Of a stretch of 45,297 nt of DNA, positions 31,032 through 37,867 are shown piece after piece. The notes below the pieces were generated by a model. It was not told the DNA's origin and made no database searches. It saw only the letters and a list, made by a program, of their open reading frames with translations. This DNA comes from Deltaproteobacteria bacterium (lineage in GTDB: Bacteria > Desulfobacterota > Binatia > UBA9968): positions 1 through 45,297 of the forward strand of contig JACQUW010000026.1 of the NCBI GenBank assembly GCA_016210115.1, read 5' to 3'. The position numbers were made by a program, and so were the translations under genes. Numbering within the stretch: position 1 is the first letter of the stretch; each line of letters opens with the position of its first letter.

Positions 31032-31730
31032 ATGTGTTTGATTTCTGGAGAGCATCGGGGCGCATTTGAAGGCATTTCCCTACAAAGGAAAATCGGCGGC
31101 TTTTTCACAGCGATTAAAGAAATCGTTGCCCGTACCATGTACCTGACCTTTTATATACCTTGGCTCATTCTGATTCCGATCATCGCATTTTTCTGGCTCA
31201 AAGACGGCGCCGTTTTCCGGCAACGCCTTATCCAATCACTGCCCGAATGGGAGTGGCGCCTCCGCGCGACGCATTTCTTATCGGATGTCGGTGACGCCCT
31301 GGCCGCTTATATTCGGGCGCAGCTGCTGGCGTGCCTGATTATCGGCACCATTGTTGTTTCCGGATTATCGCTGCTCGGCTCGCCTTACCCGGTCGTGATA
31401 GGAGTCCTCGCCGGGTTGCTTGAGTTTATACCGGTGGTGGGTCCGTTTACGATCATGGTGCTCGCAACAGGCGTTGCCGCCTTCGATTCCTGGAAACTGG
31501 CAGCATTGGTCTTGAGCTTCCTGCTCATTCTTCGCGTCGCGCAGGATTACATCATCTATCCCCGCCTGATAAGCCGTGAGATCGAAATGCACCCTTTGCT
31601 GGTGATACTGGCCGTGCTGTGCGGCGCGGAACTTGGCGGGGTGATCGGCGTATTTCTTTCGGTGCCTGTGACCGCCCTGGTCATCGTCATTTGGCGGCAC
31701 GGAATGAGCATCAGCGCCGGCTCAGGGTGA
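31032..31730 (+). pseudogene. 5'-truncated AI-2E-family transporter remnant
   Basis: The 232-residue frame carries the C-terminal half of a PerM/AI-2E-type membrane protein: IIAFFWLKDGAVFRQRLIQSLP, ALAAYIRAQLLACLIIGTIV, VIGVLAGLLEFIPVVGPFTI, QDYIIYPRLISREIEMHPLLVILAVLCGAELGGVIGVFLSVPVTALV. Intact members are about 350 residues; the first 120-130 residues (two membrane segments and the periplasmic loop) are missing. The first ~35 codons here do not resemble the family and no ribosome site is evident. The upstream sequence is occupied by an unrelated minus-strand gene, which suggests deletion at the junction near 31.1 kb. Confidence 0.75.
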
Positions 31731-31836
31731 AAGACCGAGCGAAGGCGCTTCCGCTCTGCAGGGTTTTTTGTCTCCCATTCCAGGATTTACCCCATAGTTT
31801 GCCTGGATCGAGCCAATTAAAATATCGTCTGTTTCT

Positions 31837-32361
31837 ATGAAGGCAGACAGATTTTACATTGGCTGGAAATTCGGTCTTATTTCGGCAGGCCTTGTGGTTC
31901 TCATGCATTTTTTTTTGTCGCCGCCGTGGGGAGAAACGGCCAGCCCGACAAAACGTCGAGGCGCAAAAGCGGACGACCAAACCGCAGCTGGCAAAACTGT
32001 TGAAACTCTGGTCGCCGCCTGGAATAAAAGTGACCACGAGACGGTCGCGAAGCTTTTTTTGCCGGATGCGGTCCTCATTTTGCCCACAGGCTCCGTCCTG
32101 CGGTCCCGTTCGGCAATAAGAAAAAGAATCATCGAGGAGCGACAGGGAAGATTAAAGGAAAGCACATTGCGCAACGCCGTGGATAAGATTTCCCTTGTTG
32201 ATGCCCGTACGGCGATTGTCAAAGGCAAATACCGGCTTGATGGCATGAGACTGGTGGGCCTCAAAACCTCGACCGAAGGAGCTTACATTTTCCGGCAGAG
32301 AAAGCATCAGGGGCAATGGCTGATCTCGAAAGCAGAAATCCTTCGCAACGAGAAGAAATAG
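31837..32361 (+). CDS. Anchored or secreted NTF2-like (SnoaL/DUF4440-type) protein
   Basis: A 174-residue protein with a single N-terminal hydrophobic segment (KFGLISAGLVVLMHFFLSPPW) followed by an NTF2-like fold: GKTVETLVAAWNKSDHETVAKLFLPDAVLILPTGSVLRSRSAIRKRI, TAIVKGKYRLDGM, EGAYIFRQRKHQGQWLISKAEI. These domains bind or act on small ligands, and many have no enzyme activity. The ribosome site is weak, so the start is moderately certain. It lies alone between the AI-2E remnant and the dienelactone hydrolase gene. No specific function is predicted. Confidence 0.78.
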   Translation: MKADRFYIGWKFGLISAGLVVLMHFFLSPPWGETASPTKRRGAKADDQTAAGKTVETLVAAWNKSDHETVAKLFLPDAVLILPTGSVLRSRSAIRKRIIEERQGRLKESTLRNAVDKISLVDARTAIVKGKYRLDGMRLVGLKTSTEGAYIFRQRKHQGQWLISKAEILRNEKK

Positions 32362-32487
32362 GCGGCTGAAGTTTGTCCCCGTTCGGTGGGGAGTTTCAAT
32401 TCGCGCCGGAGAGGTGGGTCTAGATTTGTTCCTCCGTTTTGGCTATATGAATGGAACATCAACGGCAGACGAAAGGAGGAACTGATT

Positions 32488-33225
32488 ATGGCAGAAGCGA
32501 TACCTTATATCGTGGAGCCGAACGACCCGGCTCTCAGCTCCGAAATGGTCGAGTTTCCCGGAAAGGCCGGGAACGTGAAAGCTTATCTCTCGCGGCCGAA
32601 GGACGGCAGGAATCTCGGAGGCGTGATCGTTATCCACGAAAATAGAGGTCTTATCGATCACATCAAAGACGTGGCTCGAAGATTCGCGAAGGAGGGGTTT
32701 TCCGTTCTGGCGCCCGATCTGCTCACCCGAAGCGGCGGCACCGATCAGTATAAAACCGCTGAGGAGCAGATCGCGGCTATTGGTAAGCTCAACCAGGAAG
32801 GAGTGGCGGAAGACCTCCAGAGCGGGCTCGAATATTTAAAGAAACAGAATTTTCTCAACGGCTGCGTCGGCGTGGTGGGTTACTGTTGGGGAGGAAAACA
32901 GTCTCTCTTCTTCGCGACTCGCTGCAAAGACCTGAACGCTGCGGTTGTCTACTATGGCGCCAACCCGAACCCGATCGACCTGGTCCAGAACATCCCTTGC
33001 CCGCTCCTCGGCAACTATGGCTCGGAAGACCCGAACATCATGCCCGGTGTGGAGCCGCTCAAGGAAGCTTTGAAAAAGTACGGCAAGAGCGCGGATATCA
33101 AGGTTTATGAAGGCGCAAAGCACGCCTTTAACAACAATACCAACCCCGACCGCTACCATCCGGAGGCCGCCAAGGACGCCTGGGGCCGAACTGTGAATTT
33201 CTTTAAGAAAAATTTGGCGGTTTAG
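32488..33225 (+). CDS. Dienelactone hydrolase-family protein
   Basis: ATG 32488 after AAAGGAGGAACTG gives 245 residues; the frame from 32386 adds no family sequence. The alpha/beta-hydrolase triad of dienelactone hydrolases is visible: Cys133 in VVGYCWGGKQ, Asp181 in GSEDPNIMPG and His212 in GAKHAFNNNT. The early IHENRGL motif is also typical. Dienelactone hydrolase opens the lactone ring in chlorocatechol/ortho-cleavage routes, but many homologues have other ester substrates. No other ring-cleavage genes are adjacent, so the substrate is open. It ends before a long inverted repeat. Confidence 0.92.
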   Translation: MAEAIPYIVEPNDPALSSEMVEFPGKAGNVKAYLSRPKDGRNLGGVIVIHENRGLIDHIKDVARRFAKEGFSVLAPDLLTRSGGTDQYKTAEEQIAAIGKLNQEGVAEDLQSGLEYLKKQNFLNGCVGVVGYCWGGKQSLFFATRCKDLNAAVVYYGANPNPIDLVQNIPCPLLGNYGSEDPNIMPGVEPLKEALKKYGKSADIKVYEGAKHAFNNNTNPDRYHPEAAKDAWGRTVNFFKKNLAV

Positions 33226-33245
33226 AGTGGACTGAGTGACGACGG

Positions 33246-33289
33246 CTGAGGGCTGAGCAGATTTCGAATCATCACTGCTCAGTCCTCAG
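33246..33289. terminator. Long inverted repeat between convergent genes
   Basis: CTGAGGGCTGAGCA (33246-33259) pairs with TGCTCAGTCCTCAG (33276-33289) with a single G-T wobble, around a 16-nt loop. It lies just past the dienelactone hydrolase stop and overlaps the last codons of the facing gene. There is no T tract, so it is probably a bidirectional transcription stop or an mRNA-protecting structure. Confidence 0.5.
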
Positions 33290-33619
33290 ACTCTGCCCAT
33301 TTTGCAGTTCCGGTCTCTCTCCGATCGATTCCCGCGCCAGCTCAGGGGTAATCACGTATGGGCCCCGAAGGGTATCATCCCAGATCTGGCGCGTGAGATC
33401 CTCGTTTCCGGCGGACAGGGCATAAGACAAAGCGCCCCCCACAGCACCCCAAATTAGCGTGATGGCTTTGACAGGGATAAACAACATATTCCCTGCGGAG
33501 ACGCCGACAGCCACGCCGGCCTTTTCAACCCGATCATCAGCGGATACAGAAAATGGAACCAGGGACATCACGATCGCGACCATCCCGGCGGCGAGCCCGA
33601 TTTTAATATTTCTGGACAT
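33272..33619 (-). CDS. Small exported hypothetical protein
   Basis: A 115-residue protein with a clear signal sequence (IKIGLAAGMVAIVMSLVPFSVSA). The mature part has AGVAVGVSAGNMLFIPVKAITLIWGAVGGALSYAL and RQIWDDTLRGPYVITPELA. A hydrophobic Gly/Ala-rich stretch followed by a W-x(5-6)-G-x-Y-V-I-T-P motif occurs in small exported proteins of many environmental proteobacteria; function is unknown. Its C-terminus runs into the 33246-33289 inverted repeat. It lies 3 bp after the DUF3553-like gene, so the two are co-transcribed. Confidence 0.75.
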   Translation of the reverse strand: MSRNIKIGLAAGMVAIVMSLVPFSVSADDRVEKAGVAVGVSAGNMLFIPVKAITLIWGAVGGALSYALSAGNEDLTRQIWDDTLRGPYVITPELARESIGERPELQNGQSLRTEQ

Positions 33620-33622
33620 CTT

Positions 33623-33913
33623 CTAACCTCGATGAATAGAGAATTTCGACCGGATGGCATTTATCCCGTGCGAGGGATTCCAATACCGGCGCAAGCCGAA
33701 ATAGTAGCAACATCGCTCGCTGTCCATATCGTTGTCGAATACCCGTAGCTCTCCGTCTTGAAAGCGAATGCGCGCGAGGCATGTTCCCCCGGGAACCGTA
33801 GAGGTCATGACCTCTACGACAATCCCAATGCCCCATTGCTGATAGCAATCGTGTGAGACTTCATCCCCCACGCGCAGGAAAAGTCTTTTTTTCTCTCTCT
33901 CAGTCAAAGCCAA
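33623..33913 (-). CDS. Small DUF3553-like protein
   Basis: A 96-residue protein: RLFLRVGDEVSHDCYQQWGIGIVVEVMTSTVPGGTCLARIRFQDGELRVFDNDMDSERCCYYFGLRRYW. The pattern of an early Gly-Asp-x-Val-x-His, a Trp-Gly-x-Gly, and a later Arg-Phe-x-Asp-Gly strand resembles DUF3553/SH3-like small proteins, which are often nucleic-acid-associated; the match is by eye only. No signal peptide. It is the first gene of a two-gene minus-strand unit with the exported protein. Confidence 0.65.
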   Translation of the reverse strand: MALTEREKKRLFLRVGDEVSHDCYQQWGIGIVVEVMTSTVPGGTCLARIRFQDGELRVFDNDMDSERCCYYFGLRRYWNPSHGINAIRSKFSIHRG

Positions 33914-34226
33914 CCCCTACAGAGCTCTGAAAAAGGCCCCCGTCGTTGGCTCGACCACGTTGGCTCCGACGCACTGTCTGGATAGGCCGCTGGGATCGCC
34001 TATGCGTGCTCGCATGCAGACAGGTCTTCGGTTTCTCTCGCGTCTGGTATCGAGAGCCATTTTCACAACGTTTCTAGGCGAAAGATAGCAATCTTTGCTT
34101 CGCAGAGCAAACACCCATCCTCGACGGCGAGGGTTTCCAATTAGTTGAGCAAGAAGCTAACCGAGTGGTGTATTAAAGGATCTTTATATTGGTCAACCCG
34201 GAGGAACTCCTTCACACTAGACTAGA
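33914..34226. other. 313-bp gap with no supported gene
   Basis: A 65-codon minus-strand frame (34114-33917) exists but has no ribosome site or recognisable family. The region contains a short tandem run ctagactagactag at 34215-34228, overlapping the stop of the alpha/beta hydrolase gene. No terminator or known riboswitch motif was recognised. Confidence 0.4.
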
Positions 34227-35120
34227 CTAGAGGCCCTCCAGAAAAGGAACTACGACTTCAGCCAGGGCCCGCGGGTTGTCCTGATGGACCATGTGCCCGG
34301 CGTCGCTGACCACTGCCACGGTTTGATGCGTTATGGCCGAAAGCCTCTCCTCTGTATCGGGACGAGGGGTCTGGCGGCTTTCCTTTCCTTGAACGATCAA
34401 AACCGGACACTGGATGCGCCGGAAGAACTCCATGGCTTGTGCCGAATAGAAAGGCTGAGGAGAAGTGGCGCGGTGAAGCGGGTCAAACTTCCATACCCAC
34501 TTGCCGGATGGGGTCTGCCGCATTCCCCAACGCGCCACGAGGAGGGCTTTCTCCCTGCCCAGGCGGGGATTGATCTTCTGGAGGCGTCTGGCGGCCTCTT
34601 CGAAACTCGGATATTCAAAGCTCTGATATTCTATATTGCCTTGCCGGATCGCCTGCATCTCGGAAAGGAACTTCTCCATACGCGCCGGGGCATCGGAAAA
34701 AGCCATTCCGAGGGGGCCAATTCCCTCGATGAGTACAAGCTTCTTTACGCGCGACGGAAAGGTGCCGGAATAGAGAAATGAGATTGTTCCGCCCATGGAA
34801 TGGCCGATGAGGCTCAAATGAGAGACTTGCAGGTGTTCGATCAGGCAGTCCAGGTCCATAACGTAATCCGGGAAGTGATAGTAGCCGCCGGCGCCAACCC
34901 ACCCGCTGTCACCGTGGCCACGACAGTCGGGGGCAATGATCCATGGCTGGTTGCCGTACCTTTCGCGCAGGGCGGCGACAAAGAAATCCCAACTTCGGGC
35001 ATGGTCCCTCCAACCGTGTACCAGAATGAGTGGCTCGCCATTCCGCTCGCCCCACTCCAGATAGTGGATTTTAAGTCCGCGCACATGAATAAAGTGATCG
35101 TGCGGTTCTTTCATAGGCAT
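34227..35120 (-). CDS. Alpha/beta-fold hydrolase
   Basis: A 297-residue protein of the esterase/epoxide-hydrolase-like alpha/beta hydrolase group. The oxyanion region LILVHGWRDHARSWDFFVAAL, the nucleophile elbow LIGHSMGGTISF (about Ser108), and the late histidine in DAGHMVHQDNP are present. The acidic residue expected after the sixth strand falls in VQGKES, where many relatives have Gly-x-x-Asp. Start codons at 35120 and 35114 are both possible; the latter overlaps the upstream stop by 4 bp (ATGA), implying coupling to the JAMM gene. Cytoplasmic; substrate unknown. Confidence 0.9.
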   Translation of the reverse strand: MPMKEPHDHFIHVRGLKIHYLEWGERNGEPLILVHGWRDHARSWDFFVAALRERYGNQPWIIAPDCRGHGDSGWVGAGGYYHFPDYVMDLDCLIEHLQVSHLSLIGHSMGGTISFLYSGTFPSRVKKLVLIEGIGPLGMAFSDAPARMEKFLSEMQAIRQGNIEYQSFEYPSFEEAARRLQKINPRLGREKALLVARWGMRQTPSGKWVWKFDPLHRATSPQPFYSAQAMEFFRRIQCPVLIVQGKESRQTPRPDTEERLSAITHQTVAVVSDAGHMVHQDNPRALAEVVVPFLEGL

Positions 35121-35593
35121 CCGCTTCTGTTTACAGGAATTTCTACAAAGTCTTTTTTGTCTTCAGACCAGGCATAAGCAGCTATACGCCTGACGATTCT
35201 GTCATAGATGGAAACGACAATCTGGGCGGTATCCGGGTAAATGGGCTCACCAAATGGCATGGCGAAGGCCTTGTCTTCCTGCGAAAAGTAGGCCTCGTGA
35301 TCGGGATGGGAATGATAGAACGCCTTAATTTTGGCTCCGGACCGTTCTGCCTCCTGGACCACATTATCGAACTCGATGGCATCCATCGCATAAGCGATCG
35401 TGGCATCGCGAGGATAAGTCGCGGGATCCAGGGCGCGAAGCTGGTTCTGAATGTTTCTGAGACGGCGAACCTTATCGGCAGGGCCGTCATGAACGATCAC
35501 CCCGCAGCACTCTTCCGGGAAACAGTCAATGGCGTGGCGTTCTATTTCTTCCCAGGCATCTGCGGAAAGATTCAATATCCTTGGCTCACCCAT
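35111..35593 (-). CDS. JAMM/MPN-domain metalloprotease (M67 family)
   Basis: A 160-residue single-domain protein. The JAMM zinc motif is complete: Glu28 in FPEECCGVIV, His94 and His96 in YHSHPDHEAYFSQED, with Ser104 and Asp107. Bacterial stand-alone JAMM proteins of this kind (Mec+-like) cleave small ubiquitin-like or sulfur-carrier proteins, for instance freeing a C-terminal Cys or amino acid in sulfur-transfer pathways. No ThiS/MoaD-type carrier is in the window. Its stop overlaps the start of the alpha/beta hydrolase gene. A role in sulfur-carrier processing is inference. Confidence 0.9.
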   Translation of the reverse strand: MGEPRILNLSADAWEEIERHAIDCFPEECCGVIVHDGPADKVRRLRNIQNQLRALDPATYPRDATIAYAMDAIEFDNVVQEAERSGAKIKAFYHSHPDHEAYFSQEDKAFAMPFGEPIYPDTAQIVVSIYDRIVRRIAAYAWSEDKKDFVEIPVNRSGCL

Positions 35594-35754
35594 GGTTGTT
35601 TTTGCCTCCGCCGGGCTGCGGACAGGTAAAACGTAACACAGAACGAAGTGAAATGCCTGTATTCCGCGCGTTCGTTGATCACCGTTTGCGGCTCCGGACG
35701 GCCAAGCGCTGAACAGCTTGCGATATGACCCGAGCGTGAGCTAATCTGTGTCCC

Positions 35755-36558
35755 GTGAAAGCCCGCAATCTATTTCGGACTCTAGCGCTGCTGCCGTACC
35801 AGGTGTACGTCATTGTGGTTTTCTCAATCCTCCTGGTCCTTTGGGGTATCGGCGTCCTTGTCTTGAGCCTTTTCGACAACAACGGAAACAGGACGCATCG
35901 ATATTTTGTCATCTGGGCGAAAACCAACCTCATGGTGGCGGGGCTTAGAGTCTCGATCCGTGGATTGGATCGGCTCGATCCTAATAGAACATACGTTTTT
36001 ATGCCAAACCACGCGAGTTTTCTAGACATTCTTCTGGCCTTCGCTCATATCCCCTATGATTTCCGGATGATTACCAAGAAGGAGCTTTTTAGTATTCCAT
36101 TTATGGGCTGGGCCCTGAAGAAATCGGGACAGATTCCGATGAACAGGAAAAGTCCCAGAGAAGGCTTGGCGAGCCTGCGTCAGGCGGATAGTGTTCTTAA
36201 AGCCGGGAGATCGATCGTGGTCTTTCCTGAAGGGACACGGACTCCAGACGGGAAGATCCAGGAATTTAAGCCGACCCTTTTTATCCTTCCCATACGCGCA
36301 AACGCGCCGGTGGTTCCTGTGCTGATCGAAGGAACTTTTGAGGCCCTCCGAAAGGGCTCAATCCTCCTCAGGCCGGTTTCGCTTAGGATGACCTTCTATG
36401 ATCCGATTCCGATCGGAGGGTTCGAGGACGAGGACCGGTGGTTGTATGCGAAAAAGGTATGGGAGGCTCTGGCCTCCTCTGGATTTTCCAGAGAGGCCGA
36501 GTCGGGCGTGCGGGATGATAGCACACCGGCAGAGGGAATCTCGGGCTTTAATCAGTAG
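35755..36558 (+). CDS. plsC: 1-acyl-sn-glycerol-3-phosphate acyltransferase
   Basis: A 267-residue membrane-associated protein that appears to start at GTG 35755. An N-terminal hydrophobic segment (VYVIVVFSILLVLWGIGVLVLSLF) is followed by the PlsC motifs: NHASFLD at about residues 85-91 (HX4D catalytic pair), QIPMNR, VVFPEGTRTPDG, and a later PVVPVLIEG. It transfers the second acyl chain in phospholipid synthesis at the inner membrane. The gene overlaps the convergent lytic transglycosylase gene by 11 bp. A normal housekeeping enzyme. Confidence 0.92.
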   Translation: MKARNLFRTLALLPYQVYVIVVFSILLVLWGIGVLVLSLFDNNGNRTHRYFVIWAKTNLMVAGLRVSIRGLDRLDPNRTYVFMPNHASFLDILLAFAHIPYDFRMITKKELFSIPFMGWALKKSGQIPMNRKSPREGLASLRQADSVLKAGRSIVVFPEGTRTPDGKIQEFKPTLFILPIRANAPVVPVLIEGTFEALRKGSILLRPVSLRMTFYDPIPIGGFEDEDRWLYAKKVWEALASSGFSREAESGVRDDSTPAEGISGFNQ

Positions 36559-37204
36559 CTCTGGGGGGTTGTTTGCGCAAGGAACGATAAGTAGACAGGA
36601 CCTTTACTGCGTACCGAGAGGAAAAGGTCCCTTCTTCCGCCAGCCTGCTGCGGACTGCGGCCGGCCCATGGTTGTAGGCCGCCAGCGCGAGCTTCAAGTC
36701 CTTAAAGCTGTTTCTAAGGCTGCGCAGGTAAAGAACGCCGAGTTTAATGTTCATGATAGGATCGTCGAGGCTTTTTAGCCCATGCCCCAGATGGACCTCT
36801 GCCTCTTTCGCGAGAGCGTGCGCCACCGACGGGTGGATCTGCATCAGTCCGCGGGCTCCTTCCTTCGATACTGCCTTGACTTGGAACCGGCTCTCGTTAT
36901 CAATAATTGCCAGAACCAGCATTGGATCGACTGAATGGCCTTTGCTCTCTTTCTGGACCGTTCTCGCTATACCCCAGAGCACGTCCTCCGCTACTTCCAT
37001 CTTCTTTTTGAGCACCGAGTAAATTCTAAATAGCTCGTATCCCTCTTCTCTAATCTGACCGGAAGCCTCAATCCAGTGCCTGCTGCCGTCTGTTTGAGGG
37101 TGAGAAGGAAGCGCGAAGAGCACCAGAAGCGACAGCAGCAATGCCTTTTTAGCCGAACCGAGCTGCGCTAGCAGTCGGCACCAGGAGTTTTCTCTCTGTC
37201 CCAT
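36548..37204 (-). CDS. Lytic transglycosylase, SLT (goose-lysozyme-like) domain
   Basis: A 218-residue precursor from ATG 37204; the frame runs to 37231 but its first nine codons lie inside a terminator hairpin. An N-terminal hydrophobic segment (ALLLSLLVLFALPSHPQ) suggests export. The SLT domain is clear: DPMLVLAIIDNESRFQVKAVSKEGARGLMQIHPSVA with the catalytic Glu104, then LDDPIMNIKLGVLYLRSL and ALAAYNHGPAAV. It cleaves peptidoglycan glycan strands in the periplasm. The start lacks a ribosome site and is preceded directly by nine T residues of the upstream terminator, an unusual arrangement. Confidence 0.88.
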   Translation of the reverse strand: MGQRENSWCRLLAQLGSAKKALLLSLLVLFALPSHPQTDGSRHWIEASGQIREEGYELFRIYSVLKKKMEVAEDVLWGIARTVQKESKGHSVDPMLVLAIIDNESRFQVKAVSKEGARGLMQIHPSVAHALAKEAEVHLGHGLKSLDDPIMNIKLGVLYLRSLRNSFKDLKLALAAYNHGPAAVRSRLAEEGTFSSRYAVKVLSTYRSLRKQPPRATD

Positions 37205-37238
37205 ATAAAAAAAAATACCCCGAATTAGCATTTCGGGG
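37205..37238 (-). terminator. Intrinsic terminator directly ahead of the lytic transglycosylase start
   Basis: On the minus strand CCCCGAA (37238-37232) pairs with TTCGGGG (37224-37218) around a 7-nt loop, followed by TA and nine T residues (37215-37207) that end 3 bp before the ATG at 37204. It may end the tctCAB transcript, or act as an attenuator for the gene it precedes. Confidence 0.75.
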
Positions 37239-37264
37239 TTAAGATATAAAACATCTTTTGGCGT

Positions 37265-37293
37265 AAACTAACAAATCTTCGGCTCTCTGTCAA
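37265..37293 (-). promoter_or_regulatory. Promoter-like TTGACA-N17-TAGTTT ahead of the terminator
   Basis: On the minus strand: TTGACA (37293-37288), 17-bp spacer, TAGTTT (37270-37265), with TGT before the -10. Transcription would begin near 37258 and meet the 37205-37238 terminator after about 20 nt, so almost the whole leader of the lytic transglycosylase gene would be a terminator hairpin. Confidence 0.4.
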
Positions 37294-37343
37294 GCCGAGA
37301 CGCGGAGGGGTACTGCCTCTCAGCGGGACTGGCTCCGTGGACG

Positions 37344-37374
37344 GCGGTTCAGACACAAACTATGTCTGAACCGC
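37344..37374. repeat. Perfect 12-bp inverted repeat downstream of tctB
   Basis: GCGGTTCAGACA (37344-37355) pairs with TGTCTGAACCGC (37363-37374) around a 7-nt loop, 11 bp past the tctB stop. No T tract follows on the minus strand. It may protect the 3' end of the tct transcript or be a protein-binding palindrome. Confidence 0.6.
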
Positions 37375-37384
37375 TTGGGTAAGG

Positions 37385-37867
37385 TCAGGCCAAGAGGGAA
37401 AACAGCCAGCCCTGGGGGAAAGGGAGGTGAAGGAGACGATTGAAAAGCCCTTCCATAGTTAGCCACGCGAGGATTGTCAGAGAAAGAGTCAACGCCCACC
37501 CCTCTTTGCCGGCGAGCCTAAGATAGAGAAAGACGAATAACGGGACGGCCAGGGTAAAACCGATTCCGAGAATGAGAGCGAGGAAACCCAAGATCCAGGA
37601 ACAGATGGCAAAGGTCCTCTTTAGGGCAACCGCCGGGTCCACATCCGTGGTCATTTCGAAATCAACGGCGTGCCCTACACGGTCTCCCTCGACATTTGTT
37701 ACGCACAAGAGCATCTCTACGATGGATAAGACCAGCAGAGGAAAGCCGATGACCCTCGGAAACAGAGCGGTCCGGAACGGCCAGGTAAGTGAAGAGTACA
37801 GGGCGTAAACAGCGGCGATCGCGACGATAAAAGCCATTAGAAACCGGGTACTTAGGACGGCTCTCAT
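37385..37867 (-). CDS. tctB: Tripartite tricarboxylate transporter small membrane subunit
   Basis: A 160-residue, four-membrane-segment protein. The pattern FPRVIGFPLLVLSIVEMLL near the N-terminus, then IGFTLAVPLFVFLYLRLAGKEGWALTLSLTILAWLTMEGLFNRLLHLPFPQGWLF, is that of TctB. It pairs with TctA in a sodium-coupled, binding-protein-dependent carboxylate uptake system. It overlaps tctA by 4 bp (ATGA), so the two are coupled. This is the only permease of its kind in the window and might also serve the two orphan TctC-type proteins at 1.7 and 18.6 kb. Confidence 0.92.
   Translation of the reverse strand: MRAVLSTRFLMAFIVAIAAVYALYSSLTWPFRTALFPRVIGFPLLVLSIVEMLLCVTNVEGDRVGHAVDFEMTTDVDPAVALKRTFAICSWILGFLALILGIGFTLAVPLFVFLYLRLAGKEGWALTLSLTILAWLTMEGLFNRLLHLPFPQGWLFSLLA

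Noticed and set aside
33917..34114. 65-codon minus-strand frame with an Arg-rich stretch slightly reminiscent of a PilZ start
   Set aside because: No ribosome site, no complete motif and no neighbour support; composition fits chance in a non-coding gap.
34215..34228. Short tandem repeat ctagactagactag
   Set aside because: Only two and a half copies; not enough to call a functional repeat.
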